Part shown: positions 1 through 6,204 of the stretch, piece after piece
Layout: each line of letters begins with the position of its first letter
How positions within the stretch are numbered: position 1 is the stretch's first letter
NCBI GenBank assembly: GCA_018819325.1
Contig: JAHJQJ010000077.1
Coordinates: 1-15,036 of the forward strand
DNA: 15,036 bases
Source of the DNA: Patescibacteria group bacterium
GTDB taxonomy: Bacteria; Patescibacteriota; Microgenomatia; UBA1400; MFAQ01
Direction of reading: 5' to 3'
Program-made: the position numbers and the translations under genes
Notes under the pieces: model-generated
What the model saw: the letters and a program-made list of their open reading frames with translations, nothing else
What the model was told of the DNA's origin: nothing
The model's database searches: none

Positions 1-138
1 GATAGAGCCAGATTGGAAACTGATATTAAGCTAGATGAGCGAGCAGATAGGCAATTAATGGAGATAAAAAGAATTCAAAGGGATATGAATGAACAGATGG
101 GGGCGTTGATGAAGGAAGTAAAATCTTTAAAGAAATAG
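1..138 (+). CDS. C-terminal end of a coiled-coil protein (5' truncated)
   Basis: An open frame enters from the window edge and ends at TAG 136-138. The 45 visible residues are almost entirely charged and helical, rich in E, K, R, D, M and L with no Gly or Pro breaks except one Gly, and finish in VKSLKK. This looks like the end of a coiled coil or helical tail. The stop codon lies inside the 3' end of the convergent PIN gene, so the two genes overlap by 12 bp. The family cannot be identified from this fragment, and it could also be a chance open frame. The compositional bias and the snug convergent ending favour a real gene. Confidence 0.55.
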   Translation, partial: DRARLETDIKLDERADRQLMEIKRIQRDMNEQMGALMKEVKSLKK

Positions 139-537
139 TTTAGGAATGATCCAAGTAAGGGTTTTGGGGTGAACAATGCCAATGCCGTTAAAGCTTTTAA
201 GTTTTAGCAAGTGTTTGTCCATAGAAATAATTAACCCAGCTTTTGCTTTCAAGGCACATTCAAGGATTCGGTCGTCTGTTGGGTCGGTTTTGACAATGCT
301 TAGTTTCTCTACTGGTTTAACCAAAGTCGCCACCTGAAGAATAAGTTCAATGAATTCCTGACAGGTTTCTCGGTTAATTCCAAATTTCTCTGATAGTTTT
401 CGTCTTATTTCTTTGATAATTGCGTTAGAAATAAAAAGTTCTATCTTACGTCTTTGGGCTAGTTTTAATATATCTGAGGCAAGACCTTTATTTAAAAACG
501 CGGCAATGTAAATATTGGTATCTAATACCAGTTTCAT
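127..537 (-). CDS. PIN-domain ribonuclease toxin (PIN_3/COG1569-like)
   Basis: A 136-aa protein predicted to be a Mg-dependent RNase, the toxin of a type II toxin-antitoxin pair. The PIN acidic residues are all in place: D6 in LDTNIYIAAF, E43 in the helix IIKEIRRKL, D88/D89 in DPTDDRILECA and D107 in ISMDKHLL. The order and the DPxDD motif match the PIN_3 group annotated as putative toxin-antitoxin toxin component. Its ATG (537-535) overlaps the TGA of the upstream ribbon-helix-helix gene in an ATGA junction, so the pair is co-transcribed and translationally coupled, antitoxin first. No Shine-Dalgarno is visible. The RNA target cannot be inferred. The active site appears intact, so it is probably functional. 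Confidence 0.88.
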   Translation of the reverse strand: MKLVLDTNIYIAAFLNKGLASDILKLAQRRKIELFISNAIIKEIRRKLSEKFGINRETCQEFIELILQVATLVKPVEKLSIVKTDPTDDRILECALKAKAGLIISMDKHLLKLKSFNGIGIVHPKTLTWIIPKLFL

Positions 538-764
538 TTTTCTAGATACTCTTCGATTTGGTCGTAAGATTCCAACCCCAGTTTTTGGGCCAATACTTGA
601 CCTGTTTGTTGAAGTTTTGCAAGTTTTTTATCAAAAGAGTAGCTCAAAAATGCGTCTCTTAATAGTTCGCTTTTAGATCTTCTTTCGTTTTTGGCAGTTT
701 CTGATATTTGTTCGGCAATATCTGGTGGGGCGGAAATATTGATTACCACGGTATTTCTATTCAT
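534..764 (-). CDS. Ribbon-helix-helix antitoxin
   Basis: A 76-aa protein. The N-terminal 45 residues have the CopG/Arc-like layout: a short beta strand (NTVVINISAP), helix A (DIAEQISETAKNE), a turn, and helix B starting RSKSELLRDAFLSY. This fold dimerises, binds DNA through the strand, and in toxin-antitoxin modules autorepresses the operon. The C-terminal part (FDKKLAKL to YLEK) would wrap the toxin. I chose the ATG at 764-762 rather than the upstream in-frame ATG at 803. The longer version would read through a -10 hexamer and a pair of direct repeats that look like the operator, and the RHH strand conventionally begins within a few residues of the start. It overlaps the PIN toxin by 4 nt. 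Confidence 0.85.
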   Translation of the reverse strand: MNRNTVVINISAPPDIAEQISETAKNERRSKSELLRDAFLSYSFDKKLAKLQQTGQVLAQKLGLESYDQIEEYLEK

Positions 765-803
765 AGTATTACTGAGTATTACAGAAGAAATGTACGTTGT
801 CAA
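765..803 (-). promoter_or_regulatory. Toxin-antitoxin promoter with 10-bp-spaced direct repeats
   Basis: On the reverse strand a consensus -35 TTGACA (803-798) is followed after 16 bp by TAATAC (781-776), and the antitoxin ATG starts at 764. Read on the forward strand, AGTATTAC occurs at 765-772 and again at 775-782, an exact 8-bp direct repeat with a 10-bp period (one helical turn). RHH repressors typically bind such spaced repeats as tandem dimers. The repeats cover the -10 and the predicted start, which fits autorepression. The operator role is inferred. Confidence 0.7.
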
Positions 804-824
804 GTGTTTGTTCTGTCCGAAAGG

Positions 825-830
825 TATAAT
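825..830 (+). promoter_or_regulatory. -10 element of the tRNA-Gln promoter
   Basis: A perfect TATAAT lies 11 nt before the first base of the tRNA, so a transcript would start about 4-6 nt upstream of it. No good -35 was found at 16-18 bp. The element is divergent from, and about 45 bp away from, the toxin-antitoxin -10. Confidence 0.6.
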
Positions 831-841
831 TAAGCAGACCT

Positions 842-912
842 TGCCGGGTCATCTAATGGTAGGATAGCGGACTCTGAATCCGTTCATCTAGGTTCAAGTC
901 CTAGCCCGGCAA
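842..912 (+). tRNA. tRNA-Gln (anticodon CUG)
   Basis: The cloverleaf folds completely by hand. The acceptor stem TGCCGGG (842-848) pairs with CCCGGCA (905-911). The D stem is ATCT/GGAT (851-854 with 862-865). The anticodon stem GCGGA/TCCGT encloses the loop CTCTGAA (872-878), giving anticodon CTG, which reads CAG. The variable loop is 4 nt. The T arm is CTAGG-TTCAAGT-CCTAG. The discriminator is A912 and CCA is not encoded, consistent with the cca gene in this window adding it. The first pair is U1-A72, the pair recognised by bacterial GatCAB when Gln-tRNA is made by transamidation of Glu-tRNA(Gln). That hints at, but does not prove, the indirect pathway. Confidence 0.95.
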
Positions 913-931
913 CACCAATATTGACATCGCG

Positions 932-940
932 TGCTATAAT
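932..940 (+). promoter_or_regulatory. Orphan extended -10 promoter (TGCTATAAT)
   Basis: TGCTATAAT is a full-consensus extended -10 located just after the tRNA. A TTGACA at 921-926 is only 8 bp upstream, too close to serve as its -35. No forward gene follows: a terminator-like hairpin starts about 10 nt downstream. It could make a very short RNA or be non-functional. Confidence 0.45.
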
Positions 941-950
941 AAACGTATAG

Positions 951-997
951 AAAACTGGTAAGTGCGCCCCGCGGCCACATGCCAGTTTTTGCTTTTT
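951..997 (+). terminator. Hairpin terminator after tRNA-Gln, possibly bidirectional
   Basis: AAAACTGG (951-958) pairs with CCAGTTTT (982-989). The interior has further GC-rich pairing potential (GTG 962-964 with CAC 976-978). It is followed by T-rich sequence at 985-997. It sits between the convergent tRNA and DUF3800 genes, so it could stop transcription from both sides. Confidence 0.65.
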
Positions 998-1769
998 ATG
1001 GATACTTGGCGTATGCAATAATGGCTTTATAAAGTTCACTTTTCCTCTTTTTAATTACTCTTGCGCTTGTTGTAAATAATTTTCTTTCTAATATGTAAAG
1101 TAACTCCTTATCAAAATCACTGATTTGATCTTTAGTAATTTGCCCTGAATCCAGTTTATGTTTAATTTTAATAACACCCGCAAGTAAGTCAACAAATTGT
1201 GTCTCATTATCATCGTTTTGTTTTGTTACATAAGAGATTGCTGTTACATGTTTTTTTACATCGTCTGTACTGATGTGCAACTTAGGTATTCCATTTGCCA
1301 TAAAATGGAAGAAGTTTTTATAAAGATGTAAATCTTGTTCATGAGCGCTCGCCTCAGCAATAATCTGACCTTTATAGTCTTTTGCCATTACAAACTTAAT
1401 TAAATTGGACAAAATCATTCTATAAGATTTCTCAAGAATTGTAGTTTTGAGCCAACCACGAGAATAAGCCTTGTGCTTATCCGTAATTGTACAAAGCGCA
1501 AAGAAGTTAATTGACAGTGCTATCTTTCTAAAATCTTTGGAAAACTTGTTCAAGTCTTTCTTTTTGTGTTTCAAACCTCTCTTAACTTGGCTACCATGTA
1601 TTACATAACCTTTTGATCCAAAATATTTTTGTTTAAGTTTCTCCAGTCCGTTTTTTAGACGCTCTCTGTTTACATCATTGATTATAATTGCCGAAAGACA
1701 AAAATACTCGCTTTTGTCTTTTTTGTCAACTTTCCCTGTCTCATCAATGAAAATATATGCGTTCTTCAC
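996..1769 (-). CDS. DUF3800 family protein (RNase H-like fold)
   Basis: A 257-aa protein of the DUF3800 family, which is predicted to have an RNase H-like fold and occurs often in mobile or defence-associated neighbourhoods; its biochemical role is not established. Visible family marks are the N-terminal YIFIDETG strand (D9, E10), H59 in YVIHGS, E139 in IIAEAS and the C-terminal FVDLLAG (D194). Together the acidic residues would form the metal site. The start is GTG (1769-1767), and a TATACT hexamer 7 nt upstream suggests a leaderless transcript. The gene looks noticeably more A+T-rich than gltX or secD by eye, which fits accessory DNA. It lies 55 bp downstream of DUF1003 on the same strand, but its own -10 suggests independent expression. 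Confidence 0.85.
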   Translation of the reverse strand: MKNAYIFIDETGKVDKKDKSEYFCLSAIIINDVNRERLKNGLEKLKQKYFGSKGYVIHGSQVKRGLKHKKKDLNKFSKDFRKIALSINFFALCTITDKHKAYSRGWLKTTILEKSYRMILSNLIKFVMAKDYKGQIIAEASAHEQDLHLYKNFFHFMANGIPKLHISTDDVKKHVTAISYVTKQNDDNETQFVDLLAGVIKIKHKLDSGQITKDQISDFDKELLYILERKLFTTSARVIKKRKSELYKAIIAYAKYP

Positions 1770-1776
1770 AAACTTG

Positions 1777-1782
1777 AGTATA
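1777..1782 (-). promoter_or_regulatory. -10 element (TATACT) of the DUF3800 gene
   Basis: On the reverse strand TATACT is followed by 7 nt and then the GTG start, placing the expected transcription start at or within a base or two of the start codon. No convincing -35 is seen. Confidence 0.5.
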
Positions 1783-1824
1783 TATCAAACTGCTCGTACT
1801 GAAATAGGTTCTTATCCCCTTCCA

Positions 1825-2298
1825 CTAAGTTTCGTTGACTTCATTTTCTAAAACTTTTTCTACCCGATTCATGTCAAAAGGCTTGAGCATTCTTTGAAGT
1901 TGTTTATCTTGAGAAACATCAATATTATTTTTCTTTAAGATAAGCATCATCAACTCTAAAACCTTAGATAATTCCCTTTCAGAAAAAATGCCGATTTGCA
2001 AACTTATTTCCTCTCTTAGGTCGGTAATTTTTTCTTCCCGATTCTGGGAAATTAAAACAATGATGGCCAGAAAAATAGCCTCTAATGAAACAATCATTGT
2101 CAGTAAACCAAATGGGAAAGAGTCAAATGGTTTGATTCCGGGAATTAAATCTAGATTGACCAACAGCCAGACAATAAACCAGGCGGCATTAATGCTCAAA
2201 AAAAGAACTGTCCCAAACTTTTGGGTCAGCCAATCAGCAACTTTCTCTATCCAATTTCTTTTGAGATTCGCTTTAGCCTTAATGCTTTTGATAGCCAT
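1825..2298 (-). CDS. DUF1003 family inner-membrane protein
   Basis: A 157-aa protein. It has an amphipathic N-terminus, two transmembrane segments (about residues 29-49 and 63-85) and the DUF1003 signature between and within them: PFDSFPFG, then SLEAIFLAIIVLISQNR. The C-terminal half is a charged helical cytoplasmic tail. DUF1003 proteins are widespread membrane proteins of unknown function. I chose the ATG at 2298-2296. The frame stays open upstream, but a perfect extended -10 lies only 6 nt before this ATG and the added residues would have no family resemblance. It is divergent from the GIY-YIG gene across about 140 bp in which I see only the two promoters. Confidence 0.88.
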   Translation of the reverse strand: MAIKSIKAKANLKRNWIEKVADWLTQKFGTVLFLSINAAWFIVWLLVNLDLIPGIKPFDSFPFGLLTMIVSLEAIFLAIIVLISQNREEKITDLREEISLQIGIFSERELSKVLELMMLILKKNNIDVSQDKQLQRMLKPFDMNRVEKVLENEVNET

Positions 2299-2304
2299 AT
2301 TTTT

Positions 2305-2313
2305 ATTATAACA
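2305..2313 (-). promoter_or_regulatory. Extended -10 promoter (TGTTATAAT) of the DUF1003 gene
   Basis: Reverse-strand TGTTATAAT carries a consensus -10 and the TGn extension. Six nt separate it from the ATG, predicting a leaderless mRNA. Confidence 0.65.
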
Positions 2314-2426
2314 GGGGTTGTGATTCCAATTAGAATATAGGTAGCTTGACGGACCACCAACCCAGATTAGTTTTTGGGCCAAGATTATTTTTCATAGGTT
2401 GGTATGTTTACCATATCATTTGGGGA

Positions 2427-2432
2427 TATAAT
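2427..2432 (+). promoter_or_regulatory. -10 element (TATAAT) of the GIY-YIG gene
   Basis: A perfect TATAAT is followed by 6 nt and the ATG at 2439. This decides the start: the in-frame ATG at 2346 would place the hexamer inside the gene. Confidence 0.65.
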
Positions 2433-2438
2433 TTGAGT

Positions 2439-2711
2439 ATGGTTTTTTATGTTTATATACTGCGGACTTCTTCTGATACTTTATATATTGGGCAAACGGA
2501 TAATTTGAAAAGGAGAATGAGGGAACATAGAGGCAAGACAGCAAAATCTGCTAAATATATGCGATATTTTAAGTCTTTTGAGCTGGTGTATTCTGAGGAG
2601 TGTAAAACCAGATCGGAGGCAATGAAAAGAGAGGCCGAACTTAGAAAATTGTCAAGATCGCAAAAAGAGGCTTTGATTAAAAGTGATAAAATAGAAAAAG
2701 ATTATGGCTAA
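2439..2711 (+). CDS. GIY-YIG domain endonuclease (UPF0213/YhbQ-like)
   Basis: A 90-aa single-domain GIY-YIG nuclease. The start FYVYILRT supplies the GIY-equivalent strand and LYIGQT (15-20) the YIG strand. The catalytic-helix Arg lies in NLKRRMREH (R25/R26) and the conserved Glu in MKREAELRKL (E65 or E67). Length and layout match stand-alone UPF0213 proteins, thought to act on nucleic acids in repair or turnover. The in vivo substrate is unknown. The next gene starts 8 bp before the stop, so they form a two-gene operon that ends at a hairpin terminator at 2922-2958. Confidence 0.9.
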   Translation: MVFYVYILRTSSDTLYIGQTDNLKRRMREHRGKTAKSAKYMRYFKSFELVYSEECKTRSEAMKREAELRKLSRSQKEALIKSDKIEKDYG

Positions 2712-2913
2712 AATAAAAAAAATATTAAAAATACTGTTTATTCTTTATGTTCTTTGTTTAATGCTAGGTTCTGGGTACTACTTGAGTCATTGTAGTTGTA
2801 CTTATAAATTTTTTCTACTTAGACCCAGAATAGATTGTAGTCAGGAATGTGTTGACTATGAACCGCTGACCAATTATCAACAAGTTGTGAATCTGTTTTT
2901 ACTAAAAAAATAG
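2704..2913 (+). CDS. Small single-pass membrane protein, unknown function
   Basis: A 69-aa frame overlapping the GIY-YIG stop by 8 bp. A lysine-rich start (KIKKILK) is followed by one hydrophobic segment (about residues 7-27) and then a short outside domain with four cysteines (two in HCSCTY, two in DCSQEC). The positive-inside pattern predicts an N-in, C-out topology, and the cysteines could form disulfides or bind metal. I do not recognise a family. The operon position and the terminator right after it support expression. Confidence 0.6.
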   Translation: MAKIKKILKILFILYVLCLMLGSGYYLSHCSCTYKFFLLRPRIDCSQECVDYEPLTNYQQVVNLFLLKK

Positions 2914-2921
2914 GTTCTAAT

Positions 2922-2958
2922 ATTGTCCGGGCTCGGCAACAATGTATTTCCTTTTTTT
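2922..2958 (+). terminator. Rho-independent terminator of the GIY-YIG operon
   Basis: ATTGTCCG (2922-2929) pairs with CGG plus ACAAT (2934-2943) with a 2-nt bulge and GGCT loop. A T-rich tract follows, with a 7-T run at 2952-2958. It lies 9 bp after the stop of the small membrane protein. Confidence 0.7.
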
Positions 2959-2965
2959 ATGCCTG

Positions 2966-2991
2966 AGTACAATGGTTCGAACCATTGTACT
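2966..2991. promoter_or_regulatory. 26-bp perfect palindrome, likely operator of the SNase gene
   Basis: The half-site AGTACAATGGTTC is followed directly by its exact reverse complement, centred on TTCGAA. No T-tract follows, so it is not a terminator. It ends 40 bp before the nuclease start, beside -10-like sequences (TAAAAT 3000-3005, TACAAT 3027-3032). It would overlap the -35 region of the first. A binding site for a symmetric repressor dimer is the simplest reading. Confidence 0.6.
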
Positions 2992-3030
2992 AGGGAGGAT
3001 AAAATAAAGATTGGTATGTGTTGATATACA

Positions 3031-3711
3031 ATGGAAAGGGTGAAGAAGAAAAACTTTCTAAAAAATAAGTTTGGTTGGGGATGGGTGGTTTTGGGGGTGA
3101 GTTTACTTTTAAATGTTTATTATGTTGGCGTGGGTGGGTTACCAAAGCACGATGAGAGTATTGCTGTGGAAGGGGTGATTGATGGTGATACTTTGGTGCT
3201 TGATGGTAAGGTGCGGTTACGGTTGAGGCATCTGGATGCGCCCGAACTTGAGTTTTGTGGTGGTGAAGAGGCGAAAAAGTTACTGGAAGAATTGGTGATT
3301 GGAAAAAGGGTAATTATTAGAGATAAGATTTTGGACCAGAGAGGTAGAGCCATGGCTTTGGTGTATGTAGGTAAAGACTTGGTAAATCGGCATTTGATTG
3401 AAACGGGTTGGGGCAGATATCATAGTGATACTAGTGAGGTGGCTGATGAGTTAAAGGCTTTGGGACTTGAGGCTAAGGAAAAAGGCTTGGGGGTGTTTGG
3501 TCCAAAGTGCTATCAATGGGAGAATAGTGAAAACCCTAAGTGTGTGATTAAGGGAAATGTTGCACCTAATAACTCTAGTGAGAGAATCTATCACATGCCG
3601 GGGTGTGTGCAGTACAAAACTACGGTGGTAGAAAAAGACAGAGGTGAAGAGTGGTTTTGTAGTGAGGCAGAGGCAAAAAAGGCAGGATATGTGAAATCGA
3701 AGAGGTGTTAA
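3031..3711 (+). CDS. Membrane-anchored SNase-like nuclease with Cys/His C-terminal domain
   Basis: A 226-aa protein. A basic N-terminus and a transmembrane anchor (about residues 14-35) precede a staphylococcal-nuclease-like domain (about 45-160). It contains IDGDT (D51, D53), RHLDAPE (R66, D69, E72) and DQRGRAMA (R106), matching the Ca2+ and catalytic positions of thermonuclease (D21, R35, D40, E43, R87). A short C-terminal module (about 184-226) has IYHMPGC, WFCSEAEAKKAG and a final Cys, resembling Ada-type or other small metal-binding tails found after SNase domains. It is predicted to act on nucleic acid at the cell surface, perhaps for scavenging nucleotides. The start is uncertain. The ATG at 3031 is the first in frame, but the GTG at 3040 sits 7 nt after TACAAT, the spacing seen at the other promoters here. 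Confidence 0.88.
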   Translation: MERVKKKNFLKNKFGWGWVVLGVSLLLNVYYVGVGGLPKHDESIAVEGVIDGDTLVLDGKVRLRLRHLDAPELEFCGGEEAKKLLEELVIGKRVIIRDKILDQRGRAMALVYVGKDLVNRHLIETGWGRYHSDTSEVADELKALGLEAKEKGLGVFGPKCYQWENSENPKCVIKGNVAPNNSSERIYHMPGCVQYKTTVVEKDRGEEWFCSEAEAKKAGYVKSKRC

Positions 3712-4028
3712 AGGCCTAGGTCGTGGCGGATTTTTTTGATTAGTTGGTCGGCGTAGTTTTGGACTTGTTCTTCGATGTCTTGGGCGATTTTTTCCTTAAG
3801 ATAATCTAAGATTTCAGGATCGTAAGGGGCGTTATGGAGATGAGATAAAAATGTTTGGTGGTGTTTTGGTTTTAGTTTGTTTAGGGCAAAATCTACGATT
3901 CCTTGATGAAGAATATCATCTACCAATTGTTTGATTTTGCTTTTGTGGTTATCTTCACCCTCTGCTTGATCTATGAGAACTAAGATTTCTTGTTTGTTTA
4001 TTAGGTGATCGTAAAAGATTATGGACAT
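3708..4028 (-). CDS. Small soluble protein, unknown function
   Basis: A 106-aa, strongly helical and charged protein without membrane segments. The middle (DFALNKLKPKHHQTFLSHL) and the C-terminus (YLKEKIAQDIEEQVQNYADQ) look like amphipathic helices. It starts 3 nt after the upstream exported-protein gene, so it is the third gene of the gltX operon. Its stop overlaps the stop of the convergent SNase gene. No family is recognised. The compact operon position supports a real, probably lineage-conserved protein. Confidence 0.72.
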   Translation of the reverse strand: MSIIFYDHLINKQEILVLIDQAEGEDNHKSKIKQLVDDILHQGIVDFALNKLKPKHHQTFLSHLHNAPYDPEILDYLKEKIAQDIEEQVQNYADQLIKKIRHDLGL

Positions 4029-4031
4029 GGT

Positions 4032-4898
4032 TTAGATTTTACTAGTAACTGGGCCTAATGGGATAAGGTTATCTGGATCGTCTACGAATAAGAACAAGAC
4101 CAAACCTTTTCTACTGCCTTGGTGAAGGTCTAATTCTTTCATTGTTTCTGGTGAGCCACCAAACTGCTTGTCTGTCCAGTTGGCTGGACCGGCGTCGGCT
4201 AAGACAGTAACTACCGCTTGGCCGTTGGCGGGGTTAACAACAAGAATTTTTCTGTATTTGTACCAGTCTCTTAAGAACCTAAAGTCTTGATTCCAGTTTT
4301 GGAGGTAAAGGGTTTGGGCCACGGAGTAGTATTTTTCCCTGAGATAATCTTGAGTGGTAAAGTCTTGACGGGTGGGAGCAAAATAACCCCAGGCACCTTT
4401 GCCGGGGGCGATACCGGCTATCTGTTCGTCGTCGTGTTGATCTATGGTGTCACCCGGGTATCTTTTTAGGTGTTGTTCGTAACCGATGTAGCCCACTTGA
4501 TGATTAAGACTTTGATCATTTAAAGTGGCTTTAACCGGAACACCTAGTGTGTTTTGAATATTCTCTTCAATTAATTTGGCGTTGTCTGGCGAAAGTTTGG
4601 TTGGTTGGTGGGGAACAATGGAACTTAATTTTTTGGCTAGATTTGTTTCAAGTTCCTGTTCAGAAACTTGCATTGGGGGGCTGGCTACCACGGGACCCAT
4701 GGGGGTGGCAAGTAACGCACCTACCAGACCTGCCCCCGCAAGTAGTTGGGTGGATTTTTGTCTTAAGTCGTGGGCCAAAAGAGTTGACTTGGTGTAAAAT
4801 TTTTTAGCGGCCTTGTGTTTTAGAAGTTTTTTTCTGGTGCTTAGAGAGGTTTTTTCTAAATTGGCAATGGCGTTTTGGAGAGCAGAAACCTGATTCAT
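4032..4898 (-). CDS. Conserved exported/membrane-anchored protein, possible beta-barrel C-terminal domain
   Basis: A 288-aa protein. A basic N-terminal coiled-coil-like stretch (1-50) precedes a hydrophobic Gly/Ala-rich segment (about 51-73) that would act as anchor or signal, then a low-complexity linker. A conserved-looking globular part (about 135-288) includes GKGAWGYFAPTRQDF, the stretch ILVVNPANGQAVVTVLADAG, the FGGSPE loop and a terminal hydrophobic strand FLFVDDPDN. The alternation of strands with NPANGQ and ADAGP recalls RlpA/double-psi-barrel cell-wall domains, but this is only a resemblance. Its ATG overlaps the gltX stop (ATGA), so it is translationally coupled to GluRS. It probably acts on the outer face of the membrane. 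Confidence 0.75.
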   Translation of the reverse strand: MNQVSALQNAIANLEKTSLSTRKKLLKHKAAKKFYTKSTLLAHDLRQKSTQLLAGAGLVGALLATPMGPVVASPPMQVSEQELETNLAKKLSSIVPHQPTKLSPDNAKLIEENIQNTLGVPVKATLNDQSLNHQVGYIGYEQHLKRYPGDTIDQHDDEQIAGIAPGKGAWGYFAPTRQDFTTQDYLREKYYSVAQTLYLQNWNQDFRFLRDWYKYRKILVVNPANGQAVVTVLADAGPANWTDKQFGGSPETMKELDLHQGSRKGLVLFLFVDDPDNLIPLGPVTSKI

Positions 4899-6181
4899 TT
4901 AAGTAAAGTTACGGACTTTTGTAGACGTGATAAAGTTTCTTTTTTACCCAGAATGGCTATACAGTCAAAAAGTGGCGGAGTAACGGTTTTGCCTGTAACG
5001 GCTAAGCGCAAGCTCATAAATGCTTGGCGGGGTGAAAGATCGGATAACCCTTGAGCTTTTTTTAATAATTCATGTATAGACTCTGACTGAAAATCTTTTA
5101 AATCTTCTAGATTATCCTTGACCGTGTTTAACCAACTTAGAGTAATTGCTGGACTGGCCTGACTATTGGCCAACAAATTTTCTTGAGTTGGAGTGGAAAA
5201 TTTAAAGAAAAAATCGATTAGGTTGTTTATTTCACTTAACTTGGTTAACCTATCTTTGACTAGAGGAATTATTTTACTTAGATTTTTTTGCCAGTTTTTA
5301 TCAATAAAAGGCGTAAGTCTTTTAGTTAGATCTGATATATTGAGTTTTTTTATCCACTTTGAGTTAAAGTAATCTAGTTTTTGGATATCAAAAATGGCGT
5401 TAGATTTACTTATTTTGTTTTCGTTAAAAATCTTGATCATTTCTTTCATAGAGAGAATGTCTGAATTGTCTTTGTATGAAAAACCTAAGTAAAGCAGAAA
5501 GTTGTTGATGGCTTCTGGTAAGTAACCCTCGTCTTTATATTGAAGAACGTTTTTGGCGCCGTGACGTTTGCCAAGCTTGGCTTTGTCTGGACCCAATATG
5601 AGCGGGGTATGCATGAAAATTGGTGGAGTCCAACCAAGAGCCTGATAAAGAAGTAGGTGTACTGGGGTGGAAACTATCCACTCTGCTCCCCGGATTACAT
5701 GGCTAATTTCCATAAGATGATCGTCTACTACCACCGCTAAATGATAAGTAGGGATGCCGTCGGATTTTAAGAGAACTTTATCATCTACTTCTTCATTTGG
5801 AATTGAAATTTTGCCCTGAATTAAGTCTTTCCAGGTGGTGTAGCCCGTTTTTGGCATTTTAATACGAATAGCACCTTCGTCTTCATAGGCTGTACCATTT
5901 TTGATTAATTGTTTAGCGTATTTTTTATAGAACTTAAGGCGTTTGGTTTGAAAATACGGACCCTCGTCTGGGGTGTGGCCAAGGAACTCGTTTATTTTGT
6001 ACATGGCCTCTATTGATCCGGGGACGAAACGTTTTTGGTCTGTGTCTTCTATACGAAGAATGAACTTGCCTTTATATTTTTTGGCTAGCAGATAATCAAA
6101 GAGGGCTTGGCGGGCGGTGCCAATGTGAGGAATACCAGTAGGAGAGGGTGCAATTCTAGTCCGGACTTTGGTTTTGGCCAT
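4895..6181 (-). CDS. gltX: Glutamyl-tRNA synthetase (short form)
   Basis: A 428-aa class I aminoacyl-tRNA synthetase charging tRNA with glutamate. The start APSPTGIPHIG carries the HIGH motif (H19-G21). RIEDTD (43-48) lines the active site. KLGKR (202-206) is the KMSKS-equivalent, followed by an alpha-helical anticodon-binding region. The usual segment between AY and IRFKMP (about 45 residues with the CxC/C zinc cluster in many bacterial GluRS) is absent: here TAYEDEGAIRIKMP runs straight through. That explains most of the shortfall from about 470 residues. I chose the ATG at 6181; upstream extension would run through the shared promoter. Acting on both tRNA-Glu and tRNA-Gln is plausible if GlnRS is absent, but cannot be seen here. 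It heads a three-gene operon. Confidence 0.95.
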   Translation of the reverse strand: MAKTKVRTRIAPSPTGIPHIGTARQALFDYLLAKKYKGKFILRIEDTDQKRFVPGSIEAMYKINEFLGHTPDEGPYFQTKRLKFYKKYAKQLIKNGTAYEDEGAIRIKMPKTGYTTWKDLIQGKISIPNEEVDDKVLLKSDGIPTYHLAVVVDDHLMEISHVIRGAEWIVSTPVHLLLYQALGWTPPIFMHTPLILGPDKAKLGKRHGAKNVLQYKDEGYLPEAINNFLLYLGFSYKDNSDILSMKEMIKIFNENKISKSNAIFDIQKLDYFNSKWIKKLNISDLTKRLTPFIDKNWQKNLSKIIPLVKDRLTKLSEINNLIDFFFKFSTPTQENLLANSQASPAITLSWLNTVKDNLEDLKDFQSESIHELLKKAQGLSDLSPRQAFMSLRLAVTGKTVTPPLFDCIAILGKKETLSRLQKSVTLLK

Positions 6182-6188
6182 ACTTGAT

Positions 6189-6196
6189 AGTATACT
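6189..6196. promoter_or_regulatory. Bidirectional promoter with one shared palindromic -10 (AGTATACT)
   Basis: AGTATACT is its own reverse complement, so both strands read TATACT. Forward: TTGGTT (6168-6173), 17 bp, TATACT (6191-6196), 8 nt, ATG 6205. Reverse: TATACT (6194-6189), 7 nt, gltX ATG 6181. The whole divergent gap is 23 bp, leaving no room for leaders. TACTTGAT is repeated at 6181-6188 and 6193-6200. Confidence 0.7.
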
Positions 6197-6204
6197 TGAT
6201 GTAG

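Noticed and set aside
1988..2311. Forward open frame of 107 codons opposite the DUF1003 gene
   Set aside because: It is a shadow of a clear family member on the other strand and has low-complexity composition.
842..2345. DUF3800/DUF1003 as an island integrated at tRNA-Gln
   Set aside because: No direct repeat of the tRNA 3' end was found downstream that would mark an att site, and no integrase is present.
2926..2990. Possible tRNA remnant or att site (CGGCAACA shared with the tRNA-Gln end; GGTTCGAACC like a T arm)
   Set aside because: Only 8 bp match the tRNA 3' end, the order is wrong for a tRNA, and the two parts are better explained as a terminator hairpin and a perfect palindrome.
4547..4807. 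Forward frames of 86 and 73 codons opposite the exported protein of the gltX operon
   Set aside because: Trp/Gly-rich noise antisense to a coherent coding frame with coupled start.
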